Positions 1 to 13,235 of a stretch of DNA of 64,000 bases are shown one piece after another. A model generated the notes under the pieces. It saw only the letters and a list, made by a program, of their open reading frames with translations, did no database searches and was not told where the DNA came from. Source of the stretch: Apostichopus japonicus (lineage: Eukaryota; Echinodermata; Holothuroidea; Aspidochirotida; Stichopodidae); the NCBI RefSeq assembly GCF_037975245.1, contig NC_092573.1, positions 4,401,501 through 4,465,500 on the forward strand. The letters run 5' to 3'. A program made the translations under genes and the position numbers. How positions within the stretch are numbered: the stretch's first letter is position 1; each line of letters begins with the position of its first letter.

Positions 1-3000
1 GGGTGTATCCTCAGTTTCATAATGTACTTATTCGTAAATATTCGTAAATATGATGAGTACAAAAAGGGTCCCGGTTACATAACTGGCCGCGGGGCCCTAC
101 CGGGCTCTCCACGCCTTTGAACAAACTGGTCATTGTTATCCAAGTGTAAGGGAACTTGGGGCTAAGGATGCATCAGTAGGTTACCACATTTTTTCCCAAT
201 AATTCCTGAGACATGATGTTGATGTTCACATCAACGGGCAGTATCTACAACTATACACTTTAACAGAACTGGTGGGACTTTGAGATCTCAATGTTTATCG
301 GAAATAATAAATGGATGGTTTTCCTTAGTTTTGTTGAAATTTGGAACACAATTGGTCAAGAAGAACTGATTAATAACTGAATAAGTGATCCAGAATAATG
401 AAGAGATGGATATATACCTTACATGAAGAGTGTCGTCGAGGGCTAGGTCGGACTCATGGAACTACATTGGTCACTGGGACACCTTTCGAAGACTTCAGTT
501 TTCATTTAATATACTATGAAGGGCTGTGGGACCCCCTCCCCCGGGTTGAATCTCTTCCCAGTTGACCTCGCTCAATGCTTTCACGATGGGCCTGCATATG
601 GACGTAATAATTATATGTTCTGTGCATATAATTATGATTCGTCTCATACCTGTTACAATTGCGTCGATATAGGTTTGCAACCCAGAATTTGAGACAACTC
701 ATAGCATGTAACTTGTTCTCTATGAAACAGTTGTTACTTAAAATAGCCATAGCCAACCCCCCCCCCTTTCCCCTTCTTTTGACCAACAGTCGGAAGCGTT
801 CAAACTTGTGGGGGTAATACCCCCACAACCGATTAGGTCTAATTCATTTTCAAGTCGTGCAATATATGTGGGGGTTTATTTGTGACAGTTATACTAACAC
901 GCTCGAATTGTTTATACTGTACAGACGCAATATCCGTTATGGTAAAGAGAGTCGTAATTGTAATGGTATTACTATTATAGGCTGTCAGTGTAACTACTTA
1001 GTTCGATTAACTATCGTTGGTTTTGGTGCACATTGCACAATCATTTGTAATGTCATGTCATGCATAGACTACACCAACAACTGCTTTGTCTTTCTTCAAA
1101 ATGTAAAGGATCGAATATTTACTCTTGGAAAATAATCCCACTGTGTAATTGGATATGATTTTATCTTGGTATGATCAAATGACTTCATAATTTCAAAATT
1201 AATAAGCAGTTTCCAATATTCGAGCGCAAAACACAGAGAGTTTGATGTATTGTCATTTAATGACATCACAATTTATGAGATTCATTGATTTTATTCGTGT
1301 CTCAAATTGTAATACCTAGGTACATTATGATAGTATAACTCGTGTGATTGTTTGTCTTGTGTACCTGATCTGCATTAAAATATATTTCAAAGATTTTGAC
1401 TTAATCCCTTAAACTGAATGCAACGATTACTTTATCTCCCGAAAGGTGTATCCCCACATGTTTTCAATAGTTGCATATGCATATATTCTAATTGAAATGT
1501 TTCTGCTAAATCGGTGTGATAGAAATAAATATCCGGAAATCCATGACTTCCTTGTGAATGATATAATACCGATTGTGAGAGGGATTCTGGTTATTGTATA
1601 TAGAAACCATATCAAACCAATGTGGTTCATAGCGGTCATCATGATCAAACAGACGGGTACTATTTTACTTTGAAGAAATTACACACAGCGCAAGGGACGT
1701 AATGTATTGGTAGGCAATGTATAAAGCAATGCCGCCCTCTTATTACGAAGTTTCATCCGGTGGTTTATATGACTGCAGATGGCTGCAGCCTACTTGATAA
1801 ATAAATGATCCTTTTTTATGGTAAATTCAGTTTAATATTCAGTCAGTGTATCAAATCACGTGTAATTTCAAATATATCCAACGTGAATATAACTGAAATT
1901 CCATATTTATTATCAGCTTGGTTTTCCTATTATACGGCTGTTAATGACAGAGGAAGGTATTTTGCCCGTTCAATACCCTTCCATTCGAACGTAACCATTT
2001 CCAATATCCCGTGGTTGTAATAACCAATAACGATAGAAAATGGGTTCTCAATAAACCTTCTGCGAGGGCCAGATATAACCATTAATTGGAGCAAAAGAAA
2101 GGGAGAGCGAAAATCTCAATGGTTTATCTATTTCAAAAATGTGAAATTTTAGCCCGTAGGATGTTGAAGCATAAGGCCGGATCTGTATATCTTATAAGTA
2201 TAATATTATGGGCCAATTTGTTTTTGAACGGGTGGGATATGTGAATGGGGGAGGAAGAACTGAAATCTTTCGGCCCAGATTTGGCTAGCTGGCTGCCTAT
2301 TGAGAAATCCTAAATCCTGGGGTGGGAGAAGTTTTTATGGTCCTCACTTTGAGAGAGAATGTCTTTATTTCTGATGCGCCAAAGGAAGTTGTAAGTCACT
2401 AACACTAGAACAGACATTAGTTATTGATATATGCTGAATATCTATATATATGCTATCCAGTTTCATTCAGTCCTCCGGCGATTGATCGAGGAAGGCGCAT
2501 GAACCTTTATGGAATGGCCAGCGAAGGATAGCCTACAGGATATTTAAACATTTTTCTCCAATTGATGATGGAGATGGGGAACCATGGTGCATAAATTTCG
2601 TAAGTGAGACGTCCCGCTCAAATAAGTAACATAATTCGCGGTGGCCGCTGCGGCAGCTGGGGCCAGGGATGCTCCTCAATTGTCAGCAGAGATAAAACAG
2701 TCTGTCGAGGGTTCCTTGCGTCCACTTTCGGATGAATTGGTTTACAGAATGTCGACGATCGACTCAAGGCGTGCCCCTAGCTCAATCAGTGGGGGATTTA
2801 AGTATTCCCATTCTCTCCCCACCTCTGAAATACTGTGCTATACAGCACCACGTCCTCGAGGCGCGATTGCGTTTGTGTATGTATGTGGATGGGGTGGAAA
2901 TGAACAGTGAACCCACACATTTCCTGTTCAGAATTTGCTTGTAATATATTTTGTCTCTCGTTATGATTACAGTATTTTGTTTTCTTCATATGAATTGTGA

Positions 3001-3330
3001 TATCTGTGTCATAAACACAGTCATAAAATTATGCCATATTTTGATCAATACCTTGAGCAGATATTACAAGTGTAATTCAGTAACAATACATTTATACAAT
3101 GTGGTAGATGGCTTTAATGTGAAATTCGATACTTGAAAGAAAATCACCAATTTGCCGCCAATACTACACACTTTGACGCACATTTAACATACACAGGATA
3201 TTGTCGAAGCTCAGGTCAAATTGGCGCGCAGGACAGCTTTCGTATCCTTCAACAAAGAAAATGCTTCGCAAATATTGCCCTGAGCACCATAAAAACCCAC
3301 GCCAAAAGTTCCAACGCGCCGTTTGATTTC
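1..3330. other. Upstream intergenic region, no gene recognised
   Basis: Open frames here are short (under about 105 residues), occur on both strands and match no domain I know. Composition is AT-rich with poly-C/poly-G runs (around 757-768). A short CpG-rich patch near 2636-2670 reads as an alanine-rich frame but has no ATG start or clear splice context. I see no tRNA, rRNA or snRNA signature. Confidence 0.5.
806..828. repeat. Near-perfect palindrome (11-bp arms, 1-nt centre)
   Basis: TTGTGGGGGTA is followed, after one A, by its exact reverse complement TACCCCCACAA. The motif GTGGGGGT recurs at about 868. Function unknown; it could be a fragment of a small inverted-repeat element. Confidence 0.6.
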
Positions 3331-3833
3331 TTTGTCTAGGTACGTGTAATCAACAACAAACTGTATTGCACCTGCCATTTCGAGGCTTCCACGATGTTTG
3401 CAACTAAAAAAAATTTCGCGGGGAAAATGCCTCGTGTTGATAAGCCCCGCCTTAATTTAACCTGTAACCAATCAAAACTCGTCTTTGTTTGCGTGAACAA
3501 ATTCCATGAGCAATTGCCTTTTGTTGTGACAAACAAAATCTGTGACGTCACTAGTTTGCATCGTAATGTAACCCGCCATATTGCATTGAAGACGGAGTTA
3601 CATACAACGTATTGTAAGTTACGCGAATAACAGCTAGCTAGGCACACACATAACAGTTATAAGGATCGCCGCGCCTTACATGCTACACACTCATTAACAG
3701 CTACAGTTCACATGCGACACGCTTCGGGATTGATTTTAGTGCTAAATTATTTGGTGATGAGGACGTTACGATACTTGTGATTCTATACGTGAGATATTAC
3801 TATTAACCATCCTATGTCATTTTAAAATTCATC
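3331..3833 (+). promoter_or_regulatory. Likely promoter and 5' UTR of mex3
   Basis: The 500 bp before the mex3 start codon concentrate classical promoter motifs that are rare elsewhere in the window. They are an E2F-like TTTCGCGGGGAAA (3414-3426), a GC box CCCCGCC (3445-3451), CCAAT (3468-3472), a full palindromic CRE GTGACGTCAC (3542-3551) and a YY1-like GCCATATT (3575-3582). No TATA box is obvious. The transcription start is not determined by sequence alone; it probably lies between the CRE and the ATG at 3834. An intron within the 5' UTR cannot be excluded. Confidence 0.5.
3542..3551. promoter_or_regulatory. Consensus CRE (CREB/ATF site)
   Basis: GTGACGTCAC is the full palindromic cAMP-response element, 283 bp upstream of the mex3 ATG. 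Binding by CREB/ATF proteins is known for this octamer; occupancy here is inference. Confidence 0.6.
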
Positions 3834-6800
3834 ATGCCGAGTACAATATTTCCTGAGATTGAAAGAGATAACCATGGAGTCGATGATAGTAGGGGTTTAC
3901 AAGCGTTAGCCCTGAACTTATCGTTACTGGGGTTAGAAAACCCCGACGACGATTCTCCCTTCGATAGTACTTCCAGAATTAAAAGCAGCAATACCACGGA
4001 ATGTGTACCTGTTCCTAGTTCTGAACATGTTGCAGAAATCGTAGGTAGACAAGGTACGTATTTTAAGTCAAAATAATCCATCGTTGTGTAAACTTTTAAA
4101 TGGCGTAGTATTGGCTTCTTCTGACGCTGTAGTTTGCAGTACAATCAAGCCTATGTGATACAGTAGGGCATATTTTGTCAGTGTGGTGTGTATGGAGTGT
4201 TTGTACGTTGTACTGCTGGTAGCGCCTTTGTTCTCGAGAACGTGGGCTTGGGAATGCGAGACGATGAAGTTTGAAGCAACGTGGTGTGCAGCAGCATCCA
4301 TCTGGAAATGGACCTCATGTCAATCTACATCATGTTGTAAAAGTGGTGCAGGATACAATAATATATGTTGATCGTAAATGCGAGTTATTATGAGATAAAT
4401 TGCTTTAATATAATTTATTAAGCAACTTCTAGCCCTAAGTATACTTGAATTTTGAAAGATGTTAGGGCTATGGTCTTTAAGTTCTAGTTCATTGCCAGGC
4501 TATCAAAATGCATCTGTGTCTAGAATGGGCTCTAGTCTTAGCCCTACCTTAATGCATAAATTATTGATTTTCCACTTTTGTTGACGGTGAGCCCATTGTT
4601 ATGTAGTTAAAAAATATTCCAGCTGAATATCATTCTAGGCCATGCTTAACCCCAGACTGTTGGTAACTTGCAGCAGCTTTTAAATTATGACTTGGATTAT
4701 GAAAATTTTGTTGGATACTATAAGGATGCGGGCCAGGTCAGTAAATTTTCTAGACTTGGCCAGCAATAGCCTAGTAAACCTTAAACTTAAAGATTCACTT
4801 TACGTAAGGAACCTTTTTTTAAATTGTGAAATAGCCTACTTGATAAGAGAGCTACATGATGATTAAGCCTAAGTTTGTTCGCATGACCCTAGCCCACATT
4901 AATTACTTGTTGGTAAATAACCTTCATTTGTTGAGATAAATATCAACTTTTAGTTTAAACAGATATTTTTTGAGTGCCTAGTCTAGTACTAGTAGTAGTA
5001 GGGTTCAGAAATTTGGAGACAAAATGCAAACTGCAACAATTTGGCATTCCTGAATGGCATAACCTAAAAGTAATTTGATACTAGCACTGTGGCTAAGGAA
5101 ACATAAAATGAAAGAAAAGTGCTGCTTTATATTTTTTCATATACTGTAGTGGGAGTTGTTGTTTAACAACATTGTCAATGATTACAAGTTAAGCCTTAGT
5201 ATTGTTTTGTGAGATTCAGGCTTTGAGCATCTCAAACGGTTTGGCTGTGGTTAATTGAAAAATCACCTTCCCTGTTGGTAATTTTTCTGTATTTATGAGC
5301 TGATTCTTTGATTGCTGTGGAACATTTATGTGCTCATCATTATGTTAACTTGGTAACAATTTCTATTGTAAAGTAAGATTGGATGATTCTCATTTCTGAG
5401 AGATTTTTGGAAAGATTTGAGGAAAACAAATTGCTGGCACTAACCAAAAATTAAAACTTCAGATAACTCCTTTGGAGTTAAAAACTATTTAATCGAATGT
5501 CTCTTACATGATACATGTAATTAAAGAGCAACCACAATACCAGAATTCATTTAAAACTTAAAAAAAAGTTTGTGTTGTTGTGTAGTTTGTTGCAGAATGG
5601 TAAACTGTTATGCTCAGGAACAAATGTATGCAAATGTTAACTGTGTTACTATTCATTGTTTTTGAAAGACAAGCATGTTTACATATTTTTGTACCTGGAA
5701 ATTTGGAAATATTCATAATTTCAACTTCTTCCGCAAACTTCCTGAACTATGATTGAGTAGACTAGTGATAATAATTTTAATAGTTTTTATAAAGTTGAAA
5801 ATGCCAGCCTAAAAAGAATTTTGGCATTTTTCCAAGTGTGGTTGGTAAATGTTCAGAAACTTGTTAAGACAGTGTTTTAAGGTCAAGCATACTTCTAAGA
5901 GAAACTGTTTCACTATAGAATCTTTTTAATTTCCATCTTAAAAATTCATTGCGTATGTTGTATAATAATCTAAATAGCTAACATGTATTTACAAAGGTTA
6001 ACTGGGTTTCGGATGAACAGTGAGTCTAAACAATTTCCTGCGATAGGGTTAGCGTCAGGTTAGCGTCCCGTTGAAATGGGAAGCAAAGCTTGTTATGCTT
6101 ACTCATCAGTGATAACTGCCAACCTAGATCAGGCCAACAGGCCTGCTATTGTGCTTGGTGGAACACGTCATTTGTGTGTAGGTTGGCATTGGTCATACTG
6201 TGTTAATCATACGGGTGATGTAATGTACACTAGGGTGTTGTGTAACATGTTTCCATTGCTTGCCTACACCATTTGTCACCAATATTTTTAACCAATTGGT
6301 GGGTAGTATATAAACATGTCATTTTAAATTAAGATATGACAGTAGATTTACTTTTTGTGCTCGTCCAAAATTTCACAACTTTGCAAGAGATCGACAAAAG
6401 ATTTCTTTCCCGTCACATCTGCTGATGTGGTTAGTCTTAGAAGAGTTATACCTTTTGTAAAATTTAACTATTGTGTGCTGTTTCTATTTTAATGAATAAT
6501 TTGGGGGGGGGGACAGCAAAGTTGAATGACAAATTCTGTAGTACCAGTAAATATTTTCCAGCAACTTTAGAAGCTAGTTTATCTTCTATGTCTTAAAAAG
6601 TTTCTGTGGAGTCTCAGATCGATCCCCGAGGTCAAATGATGTGACATTTACATCAAGAAATACAATATAGGTTGATGTATTGAACTGTCTCCTTTGATAG
6701 GGGGTTTCTAAGATAGTCTGTGGTTCTTTTTAAGTTGCCTCATGTGCGTTAGTACAGGATTGAAAATGTCAAAAAAAATTTCAATAATTTGAATTAAAAT

Positions 6801-9800
6801 GTTTTAGAAACATTTGAATTAACATTTGAATTTGAATTAACATGTTTTAGAAGCAGCAACCAACCTAAAAAATCTTTGGACTAGAATGTAATGGTCCTGG
6901 TCAGAATGTCTGAAAGAGCCAAGTTGACAACCAAATTATGAATTTGATGGGACCTTGATTATCAGCAAACAGGAAATCATATCATGTATTAACAACACTT
7001 TAAAAAATGAATTACACTAATAACAACACGGAAATAAAATAGTTCTTTTCAATGGTGTAACCACAGTGTGTATGCAACTATTGATAATTTAACTTTTTAG
7101 CACTCGGTCTGTGCCACTTGAATAGCCCTGTTTTCAAATTTTTTAGCAATTTCTGGTTAAAGAAGTACCTGTTCCATTGAAGCCACATATTAACAAGTGA
7201 CATGCATGCTACTGTTCAAATAGTAACTTGGATTTATGCTAAGCAGCTATATAATATAATATTATGACTGTGTTTGTAAACTCACCAGTGGGGCCATCAT
7301 TACCTACCTAGTACCTCTTCTGTCTTTTGTTAATGTGGTCAGTTGATGATTACTTGAGCATTACCAGGAAAACCATCCCACTCATATAATGGATATAAAG
7401 TTAGACTGTCTTATTTTGAGAGTTATGAATAGGGTGATCAATAAACGAGTGGATTGTGTGTGAGCCTAGACAATGGTATCGTGCATTGGCAGTGGACTAA
7501 ATTGGGAGACCTTGATTGAGGAAAATCAATTTCTTATCCCGTCAATTAAAAGGTACAGAAGGATTGCTTGAGCCCCTTGGGAGGGATCTACAGTATGATT
7601 ATGGTTGTAATAGGCATTGACGATCACAATCTTATTGATCAACACGCTCTAATACGATAGCCACTTTGTTCTCTGGTTGTGTGAATTACCTTCGTTTAGG
7701 AGTCTGTCGCTAGTACATTCGTTATAGCATAGTATATATTGGATCAACATTTTCCACATTTCTATGGCAACACACAGAAATCCAACCCTTTTCTTTAAAT
7801 GTTCTGTCTGTTCTTGCGCCAATATTGAACCGATTGTTCAAACTAGAGAAGTCAAAAAAGGTTTGGTGTAACAGTCTTTCCCATGTTTGTAAAATTCTAT
7901 AAACGGGGGTTTGAGGCAATAATCTTTGCAGGAGAACGACACATTGGATGAGTAGAGTAGTGTAATAAGTTGATCAGTCAATTTGTGAAGTTGCGTTTTT
8001 GAACATAACTTGGCACTTAATGGGTGAAAAAAAACCCCAACACTCTGTAAGCTAGCAACTACAGGCATTTTGCTATGTAGGAACATGCTGTAGTAACCCA
8101 CCAATGACTATGTAGTAATGAAGTGATTGTAAATCCTGGGTTATAATTTACTTGGAGCAGTTGAAAAATGCTGTATTTTCTGACTGGTGACTTCATAGAG
8201 TGTTAGACGACTGTCTGTTGAAATACACAGTAACTCTGACAGATAGACGAAGAGGTCACCAAACTGCGGTCTCCAAGACAACTGCCCTGCCTAAATTAAT
8301 ATTATTTACTCTTTTAAAAGTTGTGAACAAATGGTTTATTTCTGATCTGTCTTTGCAGTTTGCCAATATTATCAATAGTACTACCATCATCCAAGTACAT
8401 GTTGTTGATTTCTGTTACCAGACAGGAACATTGTTGTTGTGATAATCTTTAGCTCTTAGCCTGCCTGCCTGGCTATAAGTATCAATAATTGTGTTGCAGT
8501 GACCTCACCTAGGCCATAAAAAAGAAACAAACAGGACTAGTGAATCTACAATTGCCAGTGGCTGTTAATGTAATCACTACCAAGTGTGGAACCTTCTTTA
8601 TTAAAACGAAAGAGATTTTAGATTACTATATTATGTCACCTGGAGTTTGAACCTTCACGACAGGAAGTTCCGTTTCATTTTTGTCTGTTTGTGTACACGC
8701 TTGTTTGTTCCACTACACACTCATTGATAAGAGACTTTGTGTACTGATTCAGCCTGCAGATTATTCTCTTGCATATGGTACGGGTTTGCTGTAGCTTCAA
8801 AGAGAAGACTTTAGTGCTTGTAAATGTGTAATTGTTTGCTATGCTGGAATGTCAATGGCCGCCCTGTAAAGCTAGTTCAAAACTAAATGGGGACATGCAT
8901 TGTTGGTGATCGAGTGTGTGGGTGTTTGCAATAGCAGTTGATTCCAGCGTGGAAGTTTTGCTTGTCTATATGTATGACAGCTGGGGGGCTTAGAGAGGTA
9001 AGGAGGGAAAGCTAATAATTATGAAATGATGAGGGGGAGGGGTGAAGAAAGAACAAGTGTAAGAATGCATAGCTGTTACTTGTGTGTTCATTTGACCATT
9101 ATTTTTGTGTGTGTTATGACTGGCAATATGGCTGCGTTTAAAATAACAAATTTGCAATGCAGAAGATTATACACTAAGCCACTGAACCTCTTAACAATAT
9201 TCTGATAACCAGATGAAATATACCCTTCTTTGTTTAGGAGTGAAGTCTGTGACTGTTCTTGCCTTTTAGTGTTGTAACAAGGGACCAGTGACACTGTCAC
9301 AGAAGTGTGAACCTCCTTTCCCAGGTTTCAGGGTTCTGCAGCTTGTACACAAAGATATGTGATCGGCGAGGAACCATATTCATTCCATGGTTATATAATC
9401 ACTTCGGAGTTTTCATGCACATTCCAATATAGTAATAGGTCAATGCCTGTGGAGAGGAGGGACGGAAACTCGTAGGGCTTTGCACTGCTGTGCATGTGTT
9501 TCAATTTGATTTCCTTTACTTGACATTACTTTAATGGAGTAAATAGAGATATTTTTCTCTTGACGAGGAGGTGTGAACTAGTTTATATCCACTACATTTG
9601 CAAAGAGACACAATTGATGCTTGCCTGCTTTTGATTCCTCACCATCACTTGGCATTCTCTTTACTTCTTTTCCCTCCATAGGATGCAAGATCAAAGCACT
9701 CCGTGCTAAGACCAACACATACATCAAGACTCCTGTCCGGGGAGAGGAGCCCATCTTTGTGGTGACAGGCCGAAAGGAGGATGTGATAGCGGCCAAGAGA

Positions 9801-10931
9801 GAGATACTGCAAGCAGCGGAACACTTCAGTCAGATCAGGGCCAGGAGAAGCCAGGGTCAGATAGGGCCAGGGTTACCAGGGCAACCACCTCCAGCTATCC
9901 CCGGGCAGACCATGCTCCAGGTGAGAGTTCCTTACCGTGTGGTTGGGTTGGTCGTTGGTCCGAAGGGTGCAACCATTAAGAGGATCCAACAACAGACCAA
10001 TACATACATTGTCACACCTAGCAGGGATAATGAGCCAGTATTTGAAGTGACGGGGCTCCCTGATAATGTAGAGAGGGCCAAAGAGGAGATTGAAGCCCAC
10101 ATTGCGATGCGTACCGGGGGTCAGCTCGACAATGAAAAGGGTCAGCAGGATGATTTTGCAACCAACGGTACGGACACTGGGACTTTCTCGATCACTGGTG
10201 CACCAGACATGAGCGTCTTCACTCCAATTGGCCCCTTTAATCCCATGGTGGGGAGCGGCCAGAAGGAAGTGGTCATCCCACAGAGAAGCAACAGCATCGG
10301 CAATGGTAACGACTCCATCTTCAACGCCAATAGTACTTCCGCAAAGTACATCTTCTCTCAGTTGTTCAACTCTGTCCAGCAGGAGAGCAACTTCTACGAC
10401 GTGTCCCCAGATGTCATCTCCGACAACACGTTTGAGCTGCAGAACCAACAGGTGGGGAGCAGCAGCAATCTCTGGCGGGATGTCAACCGTTACCCTGACC
10501 CATTCAACTCCGCGCTGGGTCCACAACGCGCCCACAGCTTTGGCTCGGAGTCTCAGTTGGACAACTCAGATGATGTGATGCACAACCACAAGCCAGCCAT
10601 CAGGCTCAACAGCGACCCGCTCAAGGGCAGTCGGCCTGCGTTTTCCGGCCTGCTGGGTTCTCTGTTGCCATCAGGAGGTTCCATGTCTTCTGGATCTTCG
10701 GAAGGGAGCATAGAGAACAGCCCATCTTCCGACTCCAGTAGCAACGGCTCGGCAATTGAGGCTGCAAAGAAGTGTACAATGTGTGAAGACAAGGAGATCA
10801 TAGCTGCATTGGTGCCCTGCGGACATAACCTGTTCTGCATGGATTGTGCCAACCAAGTTACGGAGACCGACCAGAAGAAGTGTCCTGTGTGCCAGGAAAT
10901 TGTTACTCAAGCTATCCGCATCATTTCATAA
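3834..10931 (+). CDS. mex3: mex3: KH-domain RNA-binding protein with C-terminal RING finger
   Basis: Coding sequence joins 3834-4053 and 9682-10931: 1470 nt, 489 residues plus TAA. MEX3 proteins bind RNA through two KH domains, regulate mRNA translation and decay in the cytoplasm, and in many animals act as RING-type E3 ubiquitin ligases. KH1 spans about residues 56-125 with its GXXG loop GRQG at 71-74; KH2 spans about 151-218 with GPKG at 166-169. A low-complexity Ser/Asn/Gly-rich linker follows. The RING is C3HC4, with Cys 438, 441, 453, His 455, Cys 459, 462, 474 and 477, and the protein ends 12 residues after the last Cys, as in MEX3 proteins. RSNS (275-278) and RAHS (356-359) resemble 14-3-3-type phosphosites, which is inference. 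The start is the only ATG giving the family-like N-terminus rich in acidic and [10 protein letters not shown]-type residues, and has A at -3. C. elegans MEX-3 lacks the RING, so this is the RING-bearing form. At 489 residues it is somewhat shorter than vertebrate paralogues. Confidence 0.96.
4054..4059 (+). other. mex3 5' splice site (end of coding exon 1)
   Basis: CAAG|GTACGT is a good donor. Cutting after 4053 leaves one base (phase 1), which with GA of exon 2 makes the Gly of the KH1 GRQG loop. Reading through the donor instead gives six non-conserved residues and a stop, so the splice is required for a MEX3 protein. Confidence 0.93.
9655..9681 (+). other. mex3 3' splice site and polypyrimidine tract
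   Basis: A pyrimidine-rich stretch ends in CCATAG at 9681. The frame is open upstream to an ATG at 9621, but that part translates the pyrimidine tract and has no MEX3 similarity, so it is intron read-through, not an alternative start. Confidence 0.92.
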
Positions 10932-10979
10932 CTTATTTTTATTTTGATATTTTTTCAAAGTTGCCAATGATTATATTAC

Positions 10980-11012
10980 TATTATTATTATATTATTATT
11001 ATTATTATTATC
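10980..11012 (+). repeat. (ATT)n microsatellite
   Basis: About ten slightly interrupted ATT units, 50 bp after the mex3 stop codon, in the proposed 3' UTR. Confidence 0.85.
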
Positions 11013-11865
11013 ATTGTAAATTTTAAAGAGAGTCAACTCCCAAAAAAATTCTTAAAAAAAAAACGATGTTTGTGGCACGGAGCGAAGTTGCGTTATAAAA
11101 TCGAGGCAGTTCTTTTTGAAATTCTTGGCATGGAAGTGAGATTTTGAGTTAGCCCAGACAGCATATAAACCCACTGTATTTACGAGTGACTCAGAATTAT
11201 ATATTTATGAAGATATTCAGATATTTGAAAGTTCATAGATAAGCGAACTATTCAAGAGTTTATTTGTGTAAAAAAGAATTATAGTCTTCTACAGAAATCT
11301 TTTTGTTTTTTTGTTCGTTTGTTTGTTTTTTTCATGCTTTTTTTTGCACAGTGTATTTTACTATAACCATTTTATATTGGAACCTATTTTATTCTTGAAA
11401 TACTGTAGAACAACAAGAAATTACCAGAGAAAAAAAGTTGTAAAGTGTTTTTTGGTGCCCTAAGAAAAGAAAGAAAAACTTATTGAAGTCACTATTTTGG
11501 ATGTAAAAAATGTTTCAACTATTTGTAAAAGAGGACTTTGTATACTAAACTACCTGAGAAAACTTTCGTTACGTTTTGAATGATTTGTTCCTTTTGGTAC
11601 AGTGTGTTATATTCCTGACTGTGGTAAGCAAAAATTGACCAAAAATGATCGAATGCCTTCATTTGTAAGTGGTTTAAAGGTTGAAAAGAAAAACGAAAAA
11701 AAAAAGGAGTTAAAAGACCCTGTAATGTTTTGCTGCCATCCTGCCAGGGGAAATTAGAGTGTATATGCTATTGTATAGGCTTATAGAGTTATTTTTGCTA
11801 CCCAAAAAATTTTGTTTCTGAATGACAAAAAAGACAAAAATTTGATCGGTAAACAGTGTGCTTTA

Positions 11866-11871
11866 AATAAA
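11866..11871 (+). terminator. Possible proximal poly(A) signal
   Basis: AATAAA followed within 25 bp by T/G-containing sequence; a second AATAAA is at 12316-12321. Either could give a shorter mex3 transcript. Confidence 0.3.
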
Positions 11872-13160
11872 AGAAGTCTTTAGGCACTGTCTTCTTATGG
11901 CTCAATCAGGGCCTTGTTTGAAACTTCCAGAAATGTCACAGTAAATCAGGAATGGCCAGCACCAGAAAATGCAATTGGCCTACCTTTTTTTAATTTTTTC
12001 CATGTATTAATTTTATTTTTAAAGGAAGAGAATTGCAAGACATTCTAGTATTCAAACAGTTTTATAAGTTCCACCTTTTTATTTTTCAAAAAGATTCATT
12101 AGAAAGAAAGTAATATTGGCTTATTTATTTTATGGAGTTGATAGGGAAGGCTTGCAATACGGCTTTGCTGATCTTTAAAAAAAAAAAACCGGGAAAAAAA
12201 AGGCAGTTTAAATTCATAGTCTGGTAGTACTTGTCTGCTAATGTAATTGGTCGTTACCGTCAACATGTTGAATGAAAGTTTCGGCCTTGGGCATTAGTAG
12301 CTTTCAAAATATGGCAATAAATGATCCTGTTTGTTATGGAAACCCTTCCCTTGTTGTAGTATCCCACACCCTCTAAAATACAGTTCGATCTGATAAATAC
12401 ATGGTGCTCCCTTCAGAAGGTGAATTGTTTTTGTTTTGAAGCTCATTCCTTGAGGTTAATTTGTTCACTGCTGGCAGTGATGTAAGTCCTAAACTTGACT
12501 GCTAGTAAATGTTCTTGCATTTTGTTTCTTTGATATGCAAATCGCTGAGCGTAATTAGGCACTCTACTATCTGTCACCTGGTTGGTACTCATCACAAATA
12601 TTTAGCAGGGGTTGTTAAAACATTTTTGAGAATTTTTTTGTTTTACCCTTTTCATTTGTTTGTAAGTGTTAAAAGCTTTGGGGGTTCATTTATATACGGT
12701 CAAATTGGGGAGTTATTGTGGATATCATAAAGGGGTTTTACTTAAAAGGGTTTGCTTGCTGTCTGGCCATGCCAATTTGTGTGGAGATGCTCTTGCTCCG
12801 AATACTTGTATAACATTTTTTTTGTTTTTGCTGCCTAACATTGATTTTTTTATAAGCCCGATCTCTTGCTCTGTTAAAACGATGACACTATATTATCTTT
12901 TAAAGTTTTTGTAGAAGATGGTTTTAAAGATCTTCAGAAGTTGGCTCAATAGGTTGAAGTTTCACCTTTCTTCTTTCATAACTAAAAGTAAATATAGTCC
13001 AACATTTGTAGTTTTGTGTGAGTGTTAGTAGTATATTTTCTTTTCTATATTTTTCCTTCTTTTCCTTTCAATATTTTGACTAATTTTTAAGACAAAGAAC
13101 AACAGGAAGAACAAACTGCATAAAGTCAAGGTGGGCCTTCAGTTTGTGCAGTGTAGATGA

Positions 13161-13235
13161 TGGTACCACTCGGTGTGGGGTTTGGATGGTACCACTCAGT
13201 GTAGGGATTGGATGGTACCACTCAAGTGTGGGGTT
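13161..13235 (+). repeat. 26-bp tandem repeat, three copies
   Basis: TGGTACCACTC recurs at 13161, 13187 and 13213 with similar GTGTGGGGTTTGGA spacers. The array is inside the proposed mex3 3' UTR. Each unit has a palindromic GGTACC core. Confidence 0.85.

Larger units (their letters stand above)
4054..9681 (+). other. mex3 intron 1 (5628 bp)
   Basis: It is AT-rich, bounded by GT at 4054-4055 and AG at 9680-9681, and interrupts KH1 inside the GXXG RNA-contacting loop. I recall vertebrate MEX3 genes having an intron at about this point. Open frames inside (for example 6076-6291 and 7838-8104) are short and unrecognised. A poly-G run lies at about 6503-6512. Enhancers may lie here but none can be named from sequence. 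Confidence 0.85.

Noticed and set aside
2641-2910. Alanine-rich + frame possibly an exon
   Set aside because: No ATG at its start, no convincing donor or acceptor pair, and no similarity I recognise. It could be an unannotated first exon, but nothing supports that.
9621-9681. ATG at 9621 as start of a 436-residue protein
   Set aside because: The first 20 residues translate the intron's pyrimidine tract; MEX3 similarity begins exactly after the AG at 9681 and exon 1 supplies the matching KH1 start.
9873-10910. Several long frames opposite or out of frame with mex3 exon 2
   Set aside because: They are shadows of the GC-richer coding exon and have no domain similarity.
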